Assembly (NCBI GenBank): GCA_014529385.2
Contig: CM043942.1
Location: 51,402,774 to 51,466,773 of the forward strand
From: Adiantum capillus-veneris
Taxonomy: Eukaryota > Streptophyta > Polypodiopsida > Polypodiales > Pteridaceae
Direction: 5' to 3'
Length of the DNA stretch: 64,000 nt
Shown here: piece after piece, positions 33,324-43,480 of the stretch
Numbering within the stretch: the first letter of the stretch is position 1
Layout: each line of letters opens with the position of its first letter
Made by a program: the position numbers and the translations under genes
The notes under the pieces: generated by a model
Databases searched by the model: none
Told to the model about the DNA's origin: nothing
The model's input: the letters and a program-made list of their open reading frames with translations, nothing else

Positions 33324-34576
33324 ATGAACCTACGCTCTGGACGAGTGTTAGAGCACGAGCATATTGGTAGTGCCTCCATTTACGCAGGCACCCATTATTC
33401 CTCCACCTTAGGTTCTGGACCTTCGGCCGGGACTCAAGGTAGCGCGACCCAAGATCCTCATATCGCGTCTAGTGATTCTTCCTCTGACTACGAAGTCATG
33501 GAGGGGTATCCTACACCAAACCCTGATGGTTCAAGTCAAGACATGCATGCCATGGGCCCACGGCCCGGGTCTAGCGTGTTTAGCCGCTTAAAAGAGACCC
33601 TTACTGGAGCTACTCGCTCCGAACATGCGGTTAATGAAATAAATGAAGGGAGTGGGGAAGTAAATTCGTCATTCATGCCTAAAATAGACCCTATGCTTCT
33701 TGAGAGTGTGCATGTGAATGTTCCATCCACTGCACCTCCTGATCCTTTAGGACTATCTCCCTCTGAGGTTTTACTACCCGATGGTAGGAGTCTTTCCGAA
33801 GTACAAGAGATCGAACGCTATATGCAAGCAACAAGGGAGAGGGAAATGGAGAACCTATGAAGGCTAGAACAAAGTCGAGCCCTGAAAGCAAAGGCTCCTA
33901 TGACAACAATCATGCCAGCCGAGCAACCGAGTGCTCCCAAGGTAGCAGTCACGGAGGGGCCAGCGATGGGGAGCAATAATGCTTCCACTTCGAGGGAAAC
34001 CTCCAGCACACCAGGCGTAGATGGGATATTCCTAAACAAAAATTGGGAGTATGACCTACAAGCAGAAGCTTTAACTGATCCGTACACAGGACACACCTAT
34101 CATGTGGGTTGGTTAGATGTTCTACAATCCACATCGGGTGCTACTAGCATAGATGAGCAACAACAAAAGTCTGTGATGTCCTCCATAGGATTGTTGAGTT
34201 AGAAAGACAGAACACAGGGATCAACATGCCTTCAACAGGCCTAATGAGATTCTTGGATACGGGAAAGGCCAACCAACCAACCCTATCACAAATAGAGACT
34301 CCCTCAGTGAGCCCCATTGATCCTCCATATGTTGTTTCGCCAGGGGCCTCAGTACAATCTGAGCCCACAAGTGGCAGCTTTACCTTCCCAGATCTAGCTC
34401 ATCTTTCTCTTAATGACACTACGGCTACCATGCATATCCCAGTGGTGAGCATGACAATAAATACACCATGGAGTTCATTTGTTAACACTGCACCATGCCT
34501 AGTAGCACAGTGCCCCCAACTATACCTACATGTATGTATCAATCATGTGCACCTGTCGTACCTCAGCCTCATGTAG
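33324..34576 (+). pseudogene. gag: Gypsy-7 gag N-terminal region
   Basis: ATG at 33324 begins MNLRSGRVLEHE, the start motif shared with Gypsy-1. The frame runs to a stop at 33858-33860, resumes in the same frame to 34202, then shifts (34226-34576). The sequence is Ser/Pro/Thr-rich and probably disordered; NKNWEYDLQAEALTDPYTGHTYHVGW is the only compact segment. It leads into the capsid domain. Confidence 0.65.
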
Positions 34577-35886
34577 CTCCTACACCTCCGATTATTCCAA
34601 GAGCTTACAATCCACAATGGAATTATCCAAGCTCTTATAGAAGTGGAGCCATGCCATTTAATAATAACATGCCATATCAGGCACCCCCTATGCCCTGGGC
34701 CACGCCTGTAAACTTTGGACCACCGTCTGGTACACCACCATACGAAATATGGGACCCAAGAGCCGCGCATATGCCAAGGCCAAGGCCAACTCCCAAGCAC
34801 TCACCCATTATACCTGCTCAAATAGGAGATTTGGCAGCATTTGCTCAAACTATCGGTCTCTCTATTCCGGAAAAGATGCGTAGTGCACCTGATAGAGAGC
34901 CTAGGAGCAAGGCAGTTCAAGTAGCTAAGCTCACACAAAAATTCAGTGGAGATGGAGATGCTAGAAAGCATATGGAAGTCTTTGAACATGTGTGCGATTC
35001 CTTGGAAGAGCACAATGAGCTACATAAGTGTAAGGCTTTGAGTTTGACCCTAAGCGGAAAGGCTAGAGATTGGTATAGAACCTTAAGAGTAGAAGAGAAA
35101 ACGATCTACTCTACTCTTAGGAGACTGTTCTTAAAAGAATACATACGAGAGGGAGTACTTTGGGGTGTAGCCTCTCAGCTCCAGAAAGCCCAACGAGAAG
35201 AAGGTGAATCCGTGAGAGACTTCATTAGTCGCCTAAAGAATTTGAATTCTCGATGCAATCCAAACGAGCGATTCAACAACAACCAATTGCTCGATAGATT
35301 CATTAGGGGACTACGACATGAAAGTATTTATAATGGCCTAGTCATTAGAGGTATCACTACTTGGGAAGTAGTCACCATGAATGCAATCCAATTGGAGGAT
35401 AATTTAATGATTGCAGGAGAAAGAGTGTCTGCCGAGCCGAAGTCTAGTAGCTCGCAAGCATCAGGGCATGAGCCAATGAAGATAAAGCCAATCGTGAAAG
35501 AGCAAACGATATCTGAGATGACTTTGGAAGATCTCACAAAGGCCATCCAAGAAATCCTTAGGGGTAATCGTGCTCCACAAAACACTCATATGTATCCAAG
35601 AAGGGAGCAACAATGGTGCTCAGTTTGCTTGGGCCCACATACTACGAGTGAATGCCCTACTTTCAGAGTAAAGTTTAACGGGACTTGTAACGCGTGTGGT
35701 AGGTATGGCCATCAAGCGAAGGATTGCCTAATGCTTAAACGCATCATGGAAAATAGACCGCCTATAGCTTGGGCAGACTCACCTCGAGTTCCTGCATTGA
35801 TGCCTACCCCACCCTCCAGTGCTAGGACTGCAACCCCCTCATCCAAGAGTTACACCTATGAACCAAATAGGTTGCGAGTCATCTAG
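34495..35886 (+). CDS. gag: Gypsy-7 gag capsid with two zinc knuckles
   Basis: 463-residue open frame. A Pro-rich N-terminus (residues 1-110) precedes the retrotransposon gag block: KFSGDGDARKHMEVFEHV, LSLTLSGKARDWYRTL, FLKEYIREGV, REEGESVRDFISRLKNL and FIRGLRHESIYNGL. Two zinc knuckles follow near 35613-35735: WCSVCLGPHTTSEC (C-x2-C-x3-H-x4-C) and CNACGRYGHQAKDC (classic CCHC). The nominal start is only the first Met of the frame; upstream Gag is in other frames. Confidence 0.9.
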   Translation: MPSSTVPPTIPTCMYQSCAPVVPQPHVAPTPPIIPRAYNPQWNYPSSYRSGAMPFNNNMPYQAPPMPWATPVNFGPPSGTPPYEIWDPRAAHMPRPRPTPKHSPIIPAQIGDLAAFAQTIGLSIPEKMRSAPDREPRSKAVQVAKLTQKFSGDGDARKHMEVFEHVCDSLEEHNELHKCKALSLTLSGKARDWYRTLRVEEKTIYSTLRRLFLKEYIREGVLWGVASQLQKAQREEGESVRDFISRLKNLNSRCNPNERFNNNQLLDRFIRGLRHESIYNGLVIRGITTWEVVTMNAIQLEDNLMIAGERVSAEPKSSSSQASGHEPMKIKPIVKEQTISEMTLEDLTKAIQEILRGNRAPQNTHMYPRREQQWCSVCLGPHTTSECPTFRVKFNGTCNACGRYGHQAKDCLMLKRIMENRPPIAWADSPRVPALMPTPPSSARTATPSSKSYTYEPNRLRVI

Positions 35887-35952
35887 TACTTATGTAGATT
35901 GCGAAGAGGACATAGACTCTAGTATCACCTATGGAGTCGACATGCTTGAGGA

Positions 35953-36297
35953 GTGTCCCATGTACTATATGGAAGACCATTGGGACAAATCAAACCGGTA
36001 TATCAAGCTACTGCGCTAGCAGCAAGAGGCCAAAACATTAATAGTTTTACCAGGAGACCACCTCTTCAGTGCTACGAATGTGGTGGACCACATCGAGTAG
36101 CTGAGTGCCCCATTAGAATGCAAAAGAATGCCGCACTAATGCAAACAAGTCAAGGGAGTGCATTGGCAATGCCAATACTCACTTGTAATCGTTGTGGCAT
36201 AGATCATTTGATCGCACAGTGTCCTAACAATCCAAACGCACCGAAAATCACACCATTGAACATAAAAGAGATTGTTGATGGACACCACCAACTATAA
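35953..36297 (+). pseudogene. gag: Gypsy-7 second zinc-knuckle pair
   Basis: A further pair of knuckles after the stop of the capsid frame and in the same frame: CYECGGPHRVAEC (about 36070-36110) and CNRCGIDHLIAQC (about 36182-36222), both C-x2-C-x3-H-x4-C. With the upstream pair this gives four knuckles. The second resembles the short knuckle of Gypsy-1. Confidence 0.75.
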
Positions 36298-36709
36298 ACA
36301 TAGCACCAGTGAATGCACTCACACGGTCGATGCTCCAAAAGCAAAATTACATCCTCAAAGAGAGATATGCTGCATCCATTGGCCGAGCGAGAAAGAAAGA
36401 AGAAAACACGAGAAGGAAATCCCTTAATGCTTCTAGCTCAAACCCTAGTTCAAGACTACATAGGGATAGGAGGAGGATCCGTGTATATGAATTGACCCTG
36501 AGGATGACTCAGATTCGATAGAGACCACGGAGACCAAAACTGTTACTACAAAGGAAAAAGCCAGTGAGGAGGATCACGAGAGGGAATTACGACGAACACC
36601 AAAAGAGTATTCAAAGTTAAACCACCCAGTTGCGAACCCCCAAGATAAGCCATGAGAGACAAAAAATGAGGATTGCAAGAGAAAGATTGGAACCTATCCA
36701 AACCCAACA

Positions 36710-37225
36710 GTGGAAATTGAACGAGTCCAACAACTGAGGGGTTTGATGGAAGAAACTCAACGAACATTAGAACCTGAACCCAAACATATCCAGATGTCGG
36801 ACACAGTGTTTCCCACACAAGTTCAACCTCACAAGAACTACACGTTGTTAGCTATACCCAGTATCATTCGGGAAGAGAGTGAGGGTAGGACATCTGAAAG
36901 TGGACACACACCTTTCCTACTAGAGAGAATGTTTGGTGAGGGAATGCCCGACCCCCTTGAGGAAGTGGAGATTCCATCTTCACCATTCTCTTGTCAGGGT
37001 CCTACGTCCCACAAGATGCCATTAAATGTTTCCAAATTGATGGATTTCATGTCTTCAGAAGTTAGAACCACCATCATGTCCAAACTATATAAAGACCCCG
37101 AGCTAGTCTCAGCTCTTCGAGCCTTCCTCAATGGAGAATTACAGGCCGGATTACCACAGTTTGCACATATGAACAAACCTGACTCGGTAATGAATGATGA
37201 GGAAACATTTATCACCACCATCTGA
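36710..37225 (+). pseudogene. Gypsy-7 gag-pol spacer
   Basis: 171-residue frame without a recognised fold, containing LNVSKLMDFMSSEVRTTIMSKLYKDPELVSALRAFLNG, which looks helical. It lies between the knuckles and the DGG domain and overlaps the start of the latter in another frame. The stretch 36300-36700 before it is broken Lys/Arg-rich sequence. Confidence 0.45.
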
Positions 37226-37718
37226 CGTAGGGGGACATGAATCTGTAATTGAAGTACCCGTTAACAAGTTGGGGCAATACTTTGAAGGTGATGAATCTAA
37301 TGCTACTCTACCAATCACTACTAAAGGATTAACTGTAAAGGGGGTCCTTGACGGTGGTGCGGGAGTCAGCATGGTGACAAAGAGTTGTTGGGAGTCTATG
37401 GGGCAACACCTTGAAGCCACAAGCGTAGTGGTAAAAATGGCTAATGGATCTATTGTTACGCCTATTGGAATGCTAAAGGATCTCAGAATCAAGGTCTTGG
37501 GACACAAGGTAAGGCAGAATTTCATTGTTATGGATTTTTCCAAGCATCCTATGTCATTTGAGATGATCTTAGGGCATCCATTCATGAGGGAAGCAAAAAT
37601 GGTGCATGACTGGTCCAAAAACCACGTCTACTTACAGTTCCAAGACTCTGTCATTCGAGTTGATCTTTTAAGTGGTCGAACGCATCCTCTAGGAAATAAA
37701 TTCATCATTGATAATTGA
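37194..37718 (+). CDS. pol: Gypsy-7 DGG protease-like domain
   Basis: 174 residues with an aspartic-protease-like fold signature: LTVKGVLDGGAGVSMVTK, then VKMANGSIVTPIGML and MILGHPFMREAKMVHDW (the ILG-x-P-F flap-end block). The active site reads D-G-G, not D-S/T-G; plant gypsy relatives often carry D-G-G at this position, so this may be native. It lies between gag and RT, as normal. Confidence 0.75.
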   Translation: MMRKHLSPPSDVGGHESVIEVPVNKLGQYFEGDESNATLPITTKGLTVKGVLDGGAGVSMVTKSCWESMGQHLEATSVVVKMANGSIVTPIGMLKDLRIKVLGHKVRQNFIVMDFSKHPMSFEMILGHPFMREAKMVHDWSKNHVYLQFQDSVIRVDLLSGRTHPLGNKFIIDN

Positions 37719-37802
37719 TCAGACACAACAATTCATTCAGCTCCGTTACAGTATTGTTACACGTGTAACGAAGACACGGATATTGGGGAGAACTCTCCTT
37801 AT

Positions 37803-38595
37803 ATGGATATCCTACCCGGAATGGCTGAGTCAGACAATGTCGATTGGGTGCACCTAGCGGCAGCTATAGATACATGGGGAGCTAGAGGAACAACCTGGGT
37901 AACACCAAATGGGGAAGAGATACCACACATTGCACCAGTAAACATGTTAGGTGTAGCGCATGTAACATCCATGATAAGAAAGAGGCACACCTACCTGAGA
38001 GTGAAACCGATGATTCCTCAAAGGCTTCAGGCCAATACACATCAGAAACGGAATCTCAGGGAGAAATGGATTCAGAACCTGAGGAAACATCGAGTGAGCC
38101 AAGTATAGAAACTGAACACTCAAGGCCTAGTACGACCATCTATGGTAATTTATATGAGAAGAAGATACAAGCGAAGACCTATCAAGTGAGTCGAGTTCAA
38201 ACGTTTACCAAAATTAAAACCTTAACAAGAAACAAAGGTCATATAAGAGACGACGATATCGAGCAAATGTGAGAGCTAGGATAAACAAGGAAAGATCTAT
38301 TGCAGTATGGCTTAGCTATCTAGGGGCATGTGATGCTCATCGAAAGCTAGTAGACAATTGGGGTAAACATCTCCAGAGTGTCATGTGGTGCAGCCCGCGA
38401 CCCATTGACCTCGCTCAATTGGAGGTTACAAAGCCGAAATTGAGTCGAACTATAAGAAGACGTCAAAACCAAGAGTTAGCACAACAACAAAAGGAGGCAG
38501 AACTAAAAGAAAGGTCTCCGTGAGGACAAGAGCCTGCTGACTTACATACGGCTCCTAAACATTTTAAATCTTATACCACGGGGGAGCGAAAGGTT
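37803..38595 (+). pseudogene. pol: Gypsy-7 pol linker
   Basis: Broken frames (37803-38108, 38066-38272, 38269-38523) with no known domain. They include WVHLAAAIDTWGARG and a Glu/Ser-rich stretch, then an Arg/Lys/Gln-rich stretch. They correspond in place to the long charged linker of Gypsy-1. Confidence 0.5.
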
Positions 38596-39792
38596 GTGTA
38601 TGCCAAAGCCCAACGAATACCTACCAATGGAAGCAATGGAGTCTATGATGGTCCAGCGGTAGTTAAAGAGATAGAATTAGCAGAACCAGGTGAGGAGTCT
38701 AAACCAGTCTTTATTGCTCAAGACCTTACCGAAACTGAAGAGGCTGTACTTAAGGAGCTCCTCAAGGAATACAAGGATATCTTTGCTTGGACATATCATG
38801 ACATGAAGGGCGTTCCACCTTCTGTGGTGCAACATACAATTCCCATGATCAACACTGCTAAACCCGTTCAGCAACGACCCTATCCAATGAATCCTAAGTA
38901 CGCCAAAATTGTACAAGAGGAGATTGAAAACCTTATCCAATGTGGATTCATATACCCTATTGAGCACTCAGAATGGGTTTCTCCAATAGTCATTGTGCCA
39001 AAAAAGAATGGGAAACTAAGAGTGTGCGTGGACCTTAAGAAAGTTAATGCAGCCACTAGGAGAGATCATTATCCCTTGCCATATTCAGAACATGTGCTTG
39101 AAAGAGTTGCGGGCAAGGAATCTTATAGCTTTTTAGATGGGTACTCTGGTTACAATCAAATCACAATTGCATTAGAGGACCAAGCTAAAACTGCTTTTAT
39201 CACAGAGTTTGGAGTGTTTGCATTTCGTGTTATGGCTTTTGGCTTAACGAATGCCCCTGCTACATTCCAACGATTAATAAACACTGCGTTTAAAGAATTT
39301 CTAAGGGAGTTTTGTGAAGATTTCCTAGACGACCTTTGTGTTTATTCTTCTTGGGAGAAGCATTTGTTATATCTACGAAAAATATTTGAAAGGTGCAGAT
39401 TTTATCGCATCTCATTGAACCCTTTCAAATGCCAATTTTGGGTTAAGCATGGAGTCATTCTAGGGCATATAGTGTCCAAGAACGGGATATCCACAGATGA
39501 GAGTAAGGTTAAAGCCATTGCCGATTTGCCACCACCTACGAACTATAAAGGAGTTCAAAGATTTATGGGCCATGTTGGTTATTATCGAAGGTTTATTTTA
39601 AACTTTGCCGAGATAGCGCGTCCATTGTACAAGCTTCTTATCGAGTTTCACTGGATGGAAGAATGTCATCAATCTTATGAGTTATTAAAGAAGGCCCTAA
39701 CAAGTGCTCCAATCCTGCAGCAACACCTGATTGGAATGTACCTTTTCATGTGCATATTGATGCATCAAATTTTGCTATTGGGTGTGTTCTAA
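38596..39792 (+). CDS. pol: Gypsy-7 reverse transcriptase
   Basis: 398-residue frame. The linker motif YDGPAVVKEIELAEPGEE leads into VFAWTYHDMKGV, WVSPIVIVPKKNGKLRVCVDLKKVNAAT, SFLDGYSGYNQI, FGLTNAPATFQR and FLDD (Asp codons 39328-39333), then LGHIVSKNGI and GHVGYYRRFI. The catalytic residues are intact. A frameshift near 39718 ends the true frame in early RNase H; the last 20 residues are out of frame. Homologous to Gypsy-1 and Gypsy-6. Confidence 0.93.
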   Translation: MYAKAQRIPTNGSNGVYDGPAVVKEIELAEPGEESKPVFIAQDLTETEEAVLKELLKEYKDIFAWTYHDMKGVPPSVVQHTIPMINTAKPVQQRPYPMNPKYAKIVQEEIENLIQCGFIYPIEHSEWVSPIVIVPKKNGKLRVCVDLKKVNAATRRDHYPLPYSEHVLERVAGKESYSFLDGYSGYNQITIALEDQAKTAFITEFGVFAFRVMAFGLTNAPATFQRLINTAFKEFLREFCEDFLDDLCVYSSWEKHLLYLRKIFERCRFYRISLNPFKCQFWVKHGVILGHIVSKNGISTDESKVKAIADLPPPTNYKGVQRFMGHVGYYRRFILNFAEIARPLYKLLIEFHWMEECHQSYELLKKALTSAPILQQHLIGMYLFMCILMHQILLLGVF

Positions 39793-39807
39793 CTCAACCA
39801 GGAGAAC

Positions 39808-41493
39808 ATGAATTGGACTACCCTATTTAGCTTTGCAAGTCGCCAATTAAATGATGCCGAGATGAACTACACTACTACAGAGCGCGAAGGTCTAGCTATG
39901 ATTTACGCAGTAAAGAAATTTCGCTATTACCTTCTTGCTACCAAGTTTGTGTTTTATGTTGATCATCAAGCATTGCTATATTTGGTAAACAAGTCGTGTT
40001 CCACAGGTCGAATTACACGATGGTTGTTAATTCTTCTTGAGTTTGACTTCACCGTTGTTGTGAGGCCTGGGAGGAAACATGTCATGGCGGATCATTTATC
40101 TCGTATCCCTAATGGCGAAGCTCCTACGGGGGTTGATGATGAATTGCCTGATACTCCTTTGTTCATTGTTGAGACAATGCCTGAATGGAGTGAAAAGATT
40201 GTTAACTTCTTAGTTAATGGTTTTCCACCCAAAGAACTGCGAAAAGATATAGCTCGAAAATTAATCAAGGAATGCGAACCCTATTGCTTACTGGCTGGAA
40301 CTCTCTATAAGAGAGGAAAAGATGATGTTCTTAGACGCTGTGCCCGCGAGGATGAGTATTTATATATTCTACAAGAGGCACACATGGGCGTAGCTGGTGG
40401 TCACTTTTCAAGAAACTTGACTGCCCGAAAGATCTTACAGTCAGGCTATTGGTGGCCCACTCTGTTTAAGGATGCATCACTTTTTGCAAAGGGATGTGAT
40501 GAATGCCAACGCTTCAAGAAGTCACAAAGAAGTGATAGGATGCCTCTACATCCCATCAAGGTAACCCAACCATTTGAAAAGTGGGGCTTAGACTTTGTAG
40601 GACCGATTAGTCCGGCTGCACGTAACACGCAATCACGATATATCATTGTGGCTACCGACTATGTAACCAAATGGGCTGAAGCAAAAGCAACACGGAAGGC
40701 GGATGCAAAAACAACAGCTAAGTTCCTCTTTGAGAAAATTATCACACGTTTTGGATGCCCCTTTGAACTTGTGAGTGACAATGGAACTCATTTTATAAAT
40801 GAAGTAATAAAAGAACTCACATCAAACTTCATGATATCTCACCACAAGTCTACACCCTATTATCCCCAAGCAAATGGCCAAGCTGAGAGTACCAACAAAA
40901 CTCTCATCTCCATTTTGACAAAGACAGTCGAGGCTCATCGCATTGATTGGGACCTAAAGCTTACATCAGCTTTATGGGCTTATCGTACTGCGTATAAAGT
41001 TGCTATTAATTGCACACCGTTTAAGATGGTGTATGGCCAAGAAGCAGTTATGCCATGGGAGTTTGTCATTCCTAGTCTTCGAGTAGCTTCTCAAGAAGGT
41101 TGGGATGGTAACCCCTTAGTGGAGCAATTATATATCCTGGAAAGGCTAGATGAAGAGAGGCAATTAGCTGTACGAAATGCTCTAGTGGAGAAGGATAGGA
41201 GAAAGAAGTGGTTTGATAGCCATTTAAAGGATAAAGACATCAAGGTTGGTGATAAAGTTCTTATGTACGGGGTACGTAATGAAAAGAAGAAATTGAAATA
41301 CGCTGGTAAGGGACCATATCGAGTGTGTGAAATTACCCCGCAAGGTACCATTCATGTGGAGACTCTAGATGGAGTTGAAACCATTGGATTCCTTAATGGG
41401 AGTAAATTCAAAAGATATTATGATCCTATAAGCCAGGAAGAGTTGCAAGCCATCCATCAAAAGAAGGCTGCCAAGGAACAAGCAGAGCTTTAA
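39808..41493 (+). CDS. pol: Gypsy-7 RNase H, H2C2 and integrase
   Basis: 561-residue frame in the same register as RT. RNase H: ASRQLNDAEMNYTTTERE, VDHQALLYL, ADHLSRI. A single H2C2 module: H (40381) x6 H, then C-x2-C at 40495-40506. Integrase core: GLDFVGPI (Asp 40591-40593), SDNGTHF (Asp 40777-40779), NGQAES (Glu 40885-40887), D-to-E spacing 35; all intact. The C-terminal domain includes GDKVLMYG and KGPYRVCEI. A TAA at 41491-41493 ends it, but the frame stays open beyond. Confidence 0.94.
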   Translation: MNWTTLFSFASRQLNDAEMNYTTTEREGLAMIYAVKKFRYYLLATKFVFYVDHQALLYLVNKSCSTGRITRWLLILLEFDFTVVVRPGRKHVMADHLSRIPNGEAPTGVDDELPDTPLFIVETMPEWSEKIVNFLVNGFPPKELRKDIARKLIKECEPYCLLAGTLYKRGKDDVLRRCAREDEYLYILQEAHMGVAGGHFSRNLTARKILQSGYWWPTLFKDASLFAKGCDECQRFKKSQRSDRMPLHPIKVTQPFEKWGLDFVGPISPAARNTQSRYIIVATDYVTKWAEAKATRKADAKTTAKFLFEKIITRFGCPFELVSDNGTHFINEVIKELTSNFMISHHKSTPYYPQANGQAESTNKTLISILTKTVEAHRIDWDLKLTSALWAYRTAYKVAINCTPFKMVYGQEAVMPWEFVIPSLRVASQEGWDGNPLVEQLYILERLDEERQLAVRNALVEKDRRKKWFDSHLKDKDIKVGDKVLMYGVRNEKKKLKYAGKGPYRVCEITPQGTIHVETLDGVETIGFLNGSKFKRYYDPISQEELQAIHQKKAAKEQAEL

Positions 41494-42018
41494 AAAATCC
41501 AAGCAAGAGTTGAGGCTCGAGAACGACAACAACGTCTTAGACGCCAACGAGAGGCTAATCTGGGAATCACGCAAGCATTTTTCGAGGACACAGATGACGA
41601 CTCATTAGAATCTGAGCCACCCCTACGATACCCAATTGAGCTAAATAGCCCCTATGGGAAAGTACTATACAATGCCTTATTAGATACGGGAGCTAAACAC
41701 AATTTGTTATCCTATGGAGTTTGGTGTCAATTAGGGAAACCGACCCTATCCCCGAGTACGATGCAAGTCAAGGGCATTAATAAAAAGAAAACTGCTATTC
41801 TTGGAGTCCTTCAGACCCCTGTTGTCTATGACAATGGAAGCATAGTGCAGAGGTTTCTAGTCATGCCCGCAGGAGCTATGGAAGGCAACGTAAACCTGGG
41901 ACGCACGTGGATGTTGGCAACCAAATGCACTATTGATTGGGATACTGGTAGTGTCACGACGCGACCACCGACTCTTACCCCTATCATTCAAGAAAAGTCA
42001 CCTACGTTGCAAGTCTAG
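41494..42018 (+). CDS. Gypsy-7 post-integrase DTG aspartic-protease-like domain
   Basis: Continues the integrase frame after one TAA codon. It starts with a charged helix (RVEARERQQRLRRQREA), an acidic segment, then YPIELNSPYGKVLYNALLDTGAKHNLLSYGVWCQLG, with the D-T-G codons at 41683-41691, then QRFLVMPAGAMEGNVNLGRTWMLATKCTIDW, a plausible LG-x-x-W flap-end block. This is the pattern of a single-domain retropepsin-like fold. Retroelement proteases normally lie before RT, so the position is unusual. It may be a relocated or second protease, or a DTG-containing 3' protein. Relation to the upstream DGG domain is unknown. Confidence 0.65.
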   Translation, partial: KIQARVEARERQQRLRRQREANLGITQAFFEDTDDDSLESEPPLRYPIELNSPYGKVLYNALLDTGAKHNLLSYGVWCQLGKPTLSPSTMQVKGINKKKTAILGVLQTPVVYDNGSIVQRFLVMPAGAMEGNVNLGRTWMLATKCTIDWDTGSVTTRPPTLTPIIQEKSPTLQV

Positions 42019-42830
42019 CAAAGTTGAAGGATAGCCAACATTCACAAGCCAAGGTGGTTAAGTCATCTTTGCCGGCTACCCATGAACCTAACACTTCAAC
42101 ACTTGTAGTTGCAGCAAGCAGTAATATTGCAAGTACTCAACCTGCACGACCTAAGAGTACATATCAATGGGTCCCCAAGGCCTTACTTCCAACTACCTCA
42201 ACCCTCCCATCCATTCCAAGAAAAGATTTCCCGAAAAACCAAGAGCGCGCCTAGGAGCGTCAAGACCAAATCACGATGGATTCCAAAACAACTATTAGAA
42301 GCCCAAGGCTACTATGATGGAAATGAGCAAATTTGGGTACCTAAACGTAAAATGTGTCCTTCCCTATCGACAACAAACCCATATGAATCAAACAGTGTAA
42401 TACTAAAGCCAATGGCAGACCGTGGGAAGGGAAAGATCACAGAATGCTACACACCTAGTCCATAGCTAGTTTGGGCTCCAAGGCAAAACCAATTTATTCC
42501 ACCTAGCTCAGGAAGGGGGAGTTCCATGAAGCTTCTAGCTCCTCATGTAATACATCCATAGAAATAAAAGCTTCTACACAGCCTCCATCTATAGTAGTGG
42601 ACCTCCATGAAGCTACAAAAGAATCCACACCTCCCAGTGTTCAAGAATCACCTGATGAACCACTTCAAGTTCGATCCTGGGAGAGTACCTTACCACCCTT
42701 GCAACTTGACGAGGCACCTAGGGTAATAGAAAACTACTGGCAAAAATCCTCACCTATTACCAACTGGAACAATTGGTTTCAAAGGGTGACGACATCATTT
42801 CAAACGGTATGATCTACCCAAGGAAGGGGG
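42019..42830 (+). pseudogene. Gypsy-7 3' linker region
   Basis: Broken Ser/Thr/Pro/Lys-rich frames (42024-42254, 42109-42465, 42597-42812). The repeated words YQWVPKALLP, SRWIPKQLLE and IWVPKRKM suggest a W-V/I-P-K repeat. No known domain. Probably an eroded extension of the preceding ORF. Confidence 0.4.
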
Positions 42831-42912
42831 GAGTGTTTGTGGACATCCATCATTCACTTGCTTCCCTCTCAACCTTTCTCCCTGACCTCTTAATCTCCAA
42901 TCTTAGGGAATG

Positions 42913-42923
42913 TATATATAAAG
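42913..42923 (+). promoter_or_regulatory. Internal TATA-like box upstream of the 140-aa ORF
   Basis: TATATATAAAG lies 135 bases before the ATG at 43058, and a CTATTTTGTGTACAG stretch resembling a 3' splice acceptor ends three bases before that ATG. It may be a promoter for a subgenomic transcript or chance in AT-rich DNA. Confidence 0.35.
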
Positions 42924-43057
42924 CCTTATACTCACAAAAACAAGATAAAAAAGTAAAAGAGCAAGAGCCATAATACAAATCATAAAAACAAATTATGCAC
43001 AAGAACACGACCCTTGTAATATTTTCACTCTAACCATCATCTATTTTGTGTACAGAT

Positions 43058-43480
43058 ATGGCTAGTACGCTAGAGTCATCCACTCCTGCCTTGGGTGAGA
43101 GGTACCCTCGTTACTTTTCACAAATATTTCACATGGTCTTTCCAGTGCTTGCATGTGAATGGGATTTGATAGGTACGCTAGCATGTGAGAGGAATTTTGA
43201 GGAGTTAGAATGGCTGATACGTCTCTTGACCACGTCTGATCCATACTTAGTAGAGAGCGTTTCTCCCATTGCACAAGCCTACCCTTTTGACCAAGATGAC
43301 TATAGGCGTCTAGTGACCTTCTTAGTAAACATGGGCACCTATGATGAAGAAGAAAATTTACACGACTACACGGATGGCACATATGGTCTCATGGATGATG
43401 ACTTTGTTTATCTCGACGACGAGGATAGGGGTTTAGCCTTAGGGTTTCCCCCCAACCTCTACAATATCCTATTCCCTTGA
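43058..43480 (+). CDS. Gypsy-7 extra 3' ORF, 140 aa, unknown function
   Basis: Complete open frame from MASTLESSTPALGERY to LYNILFP with a TGA stop. Strongly acidic in its second half (DEEENLHDY, MDDDFVYLDDEDRG), with hydrophobic helices near residues 25-60 (FHMVFPVLACEWDLIGTLACERNFEELEWLIRLL). No signal peptide or transmembrane helix is obvious, so it is not a typical env-like protein. It has stayed open while gag-pol has decayed, which is notable. ATG chosen because it follows the acceptor-like CAG. I do not recognise the family. Confidence 0.55.
   Translation: MASTLESSTPALGERYPRYFSQIFHMVFPVLACEWDLIGTLACERNFEELEWLIRLLTTSDPYLVESVSPIAQAYPFDQDDYRRLVTFLVNMGTYDEEENLHDYTDGTYGLMDDDFVYLDDEDRGLALGFPPNLYNILFP

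Noticed and set aside
37194-37718. DGG domain as a definite pseudogene by loss of the DTG active site
   Set aside because: D-G-G is common at this site in related plant gypsy polyproteins as I know them, so it cannot be called a mutation from this copy alone.
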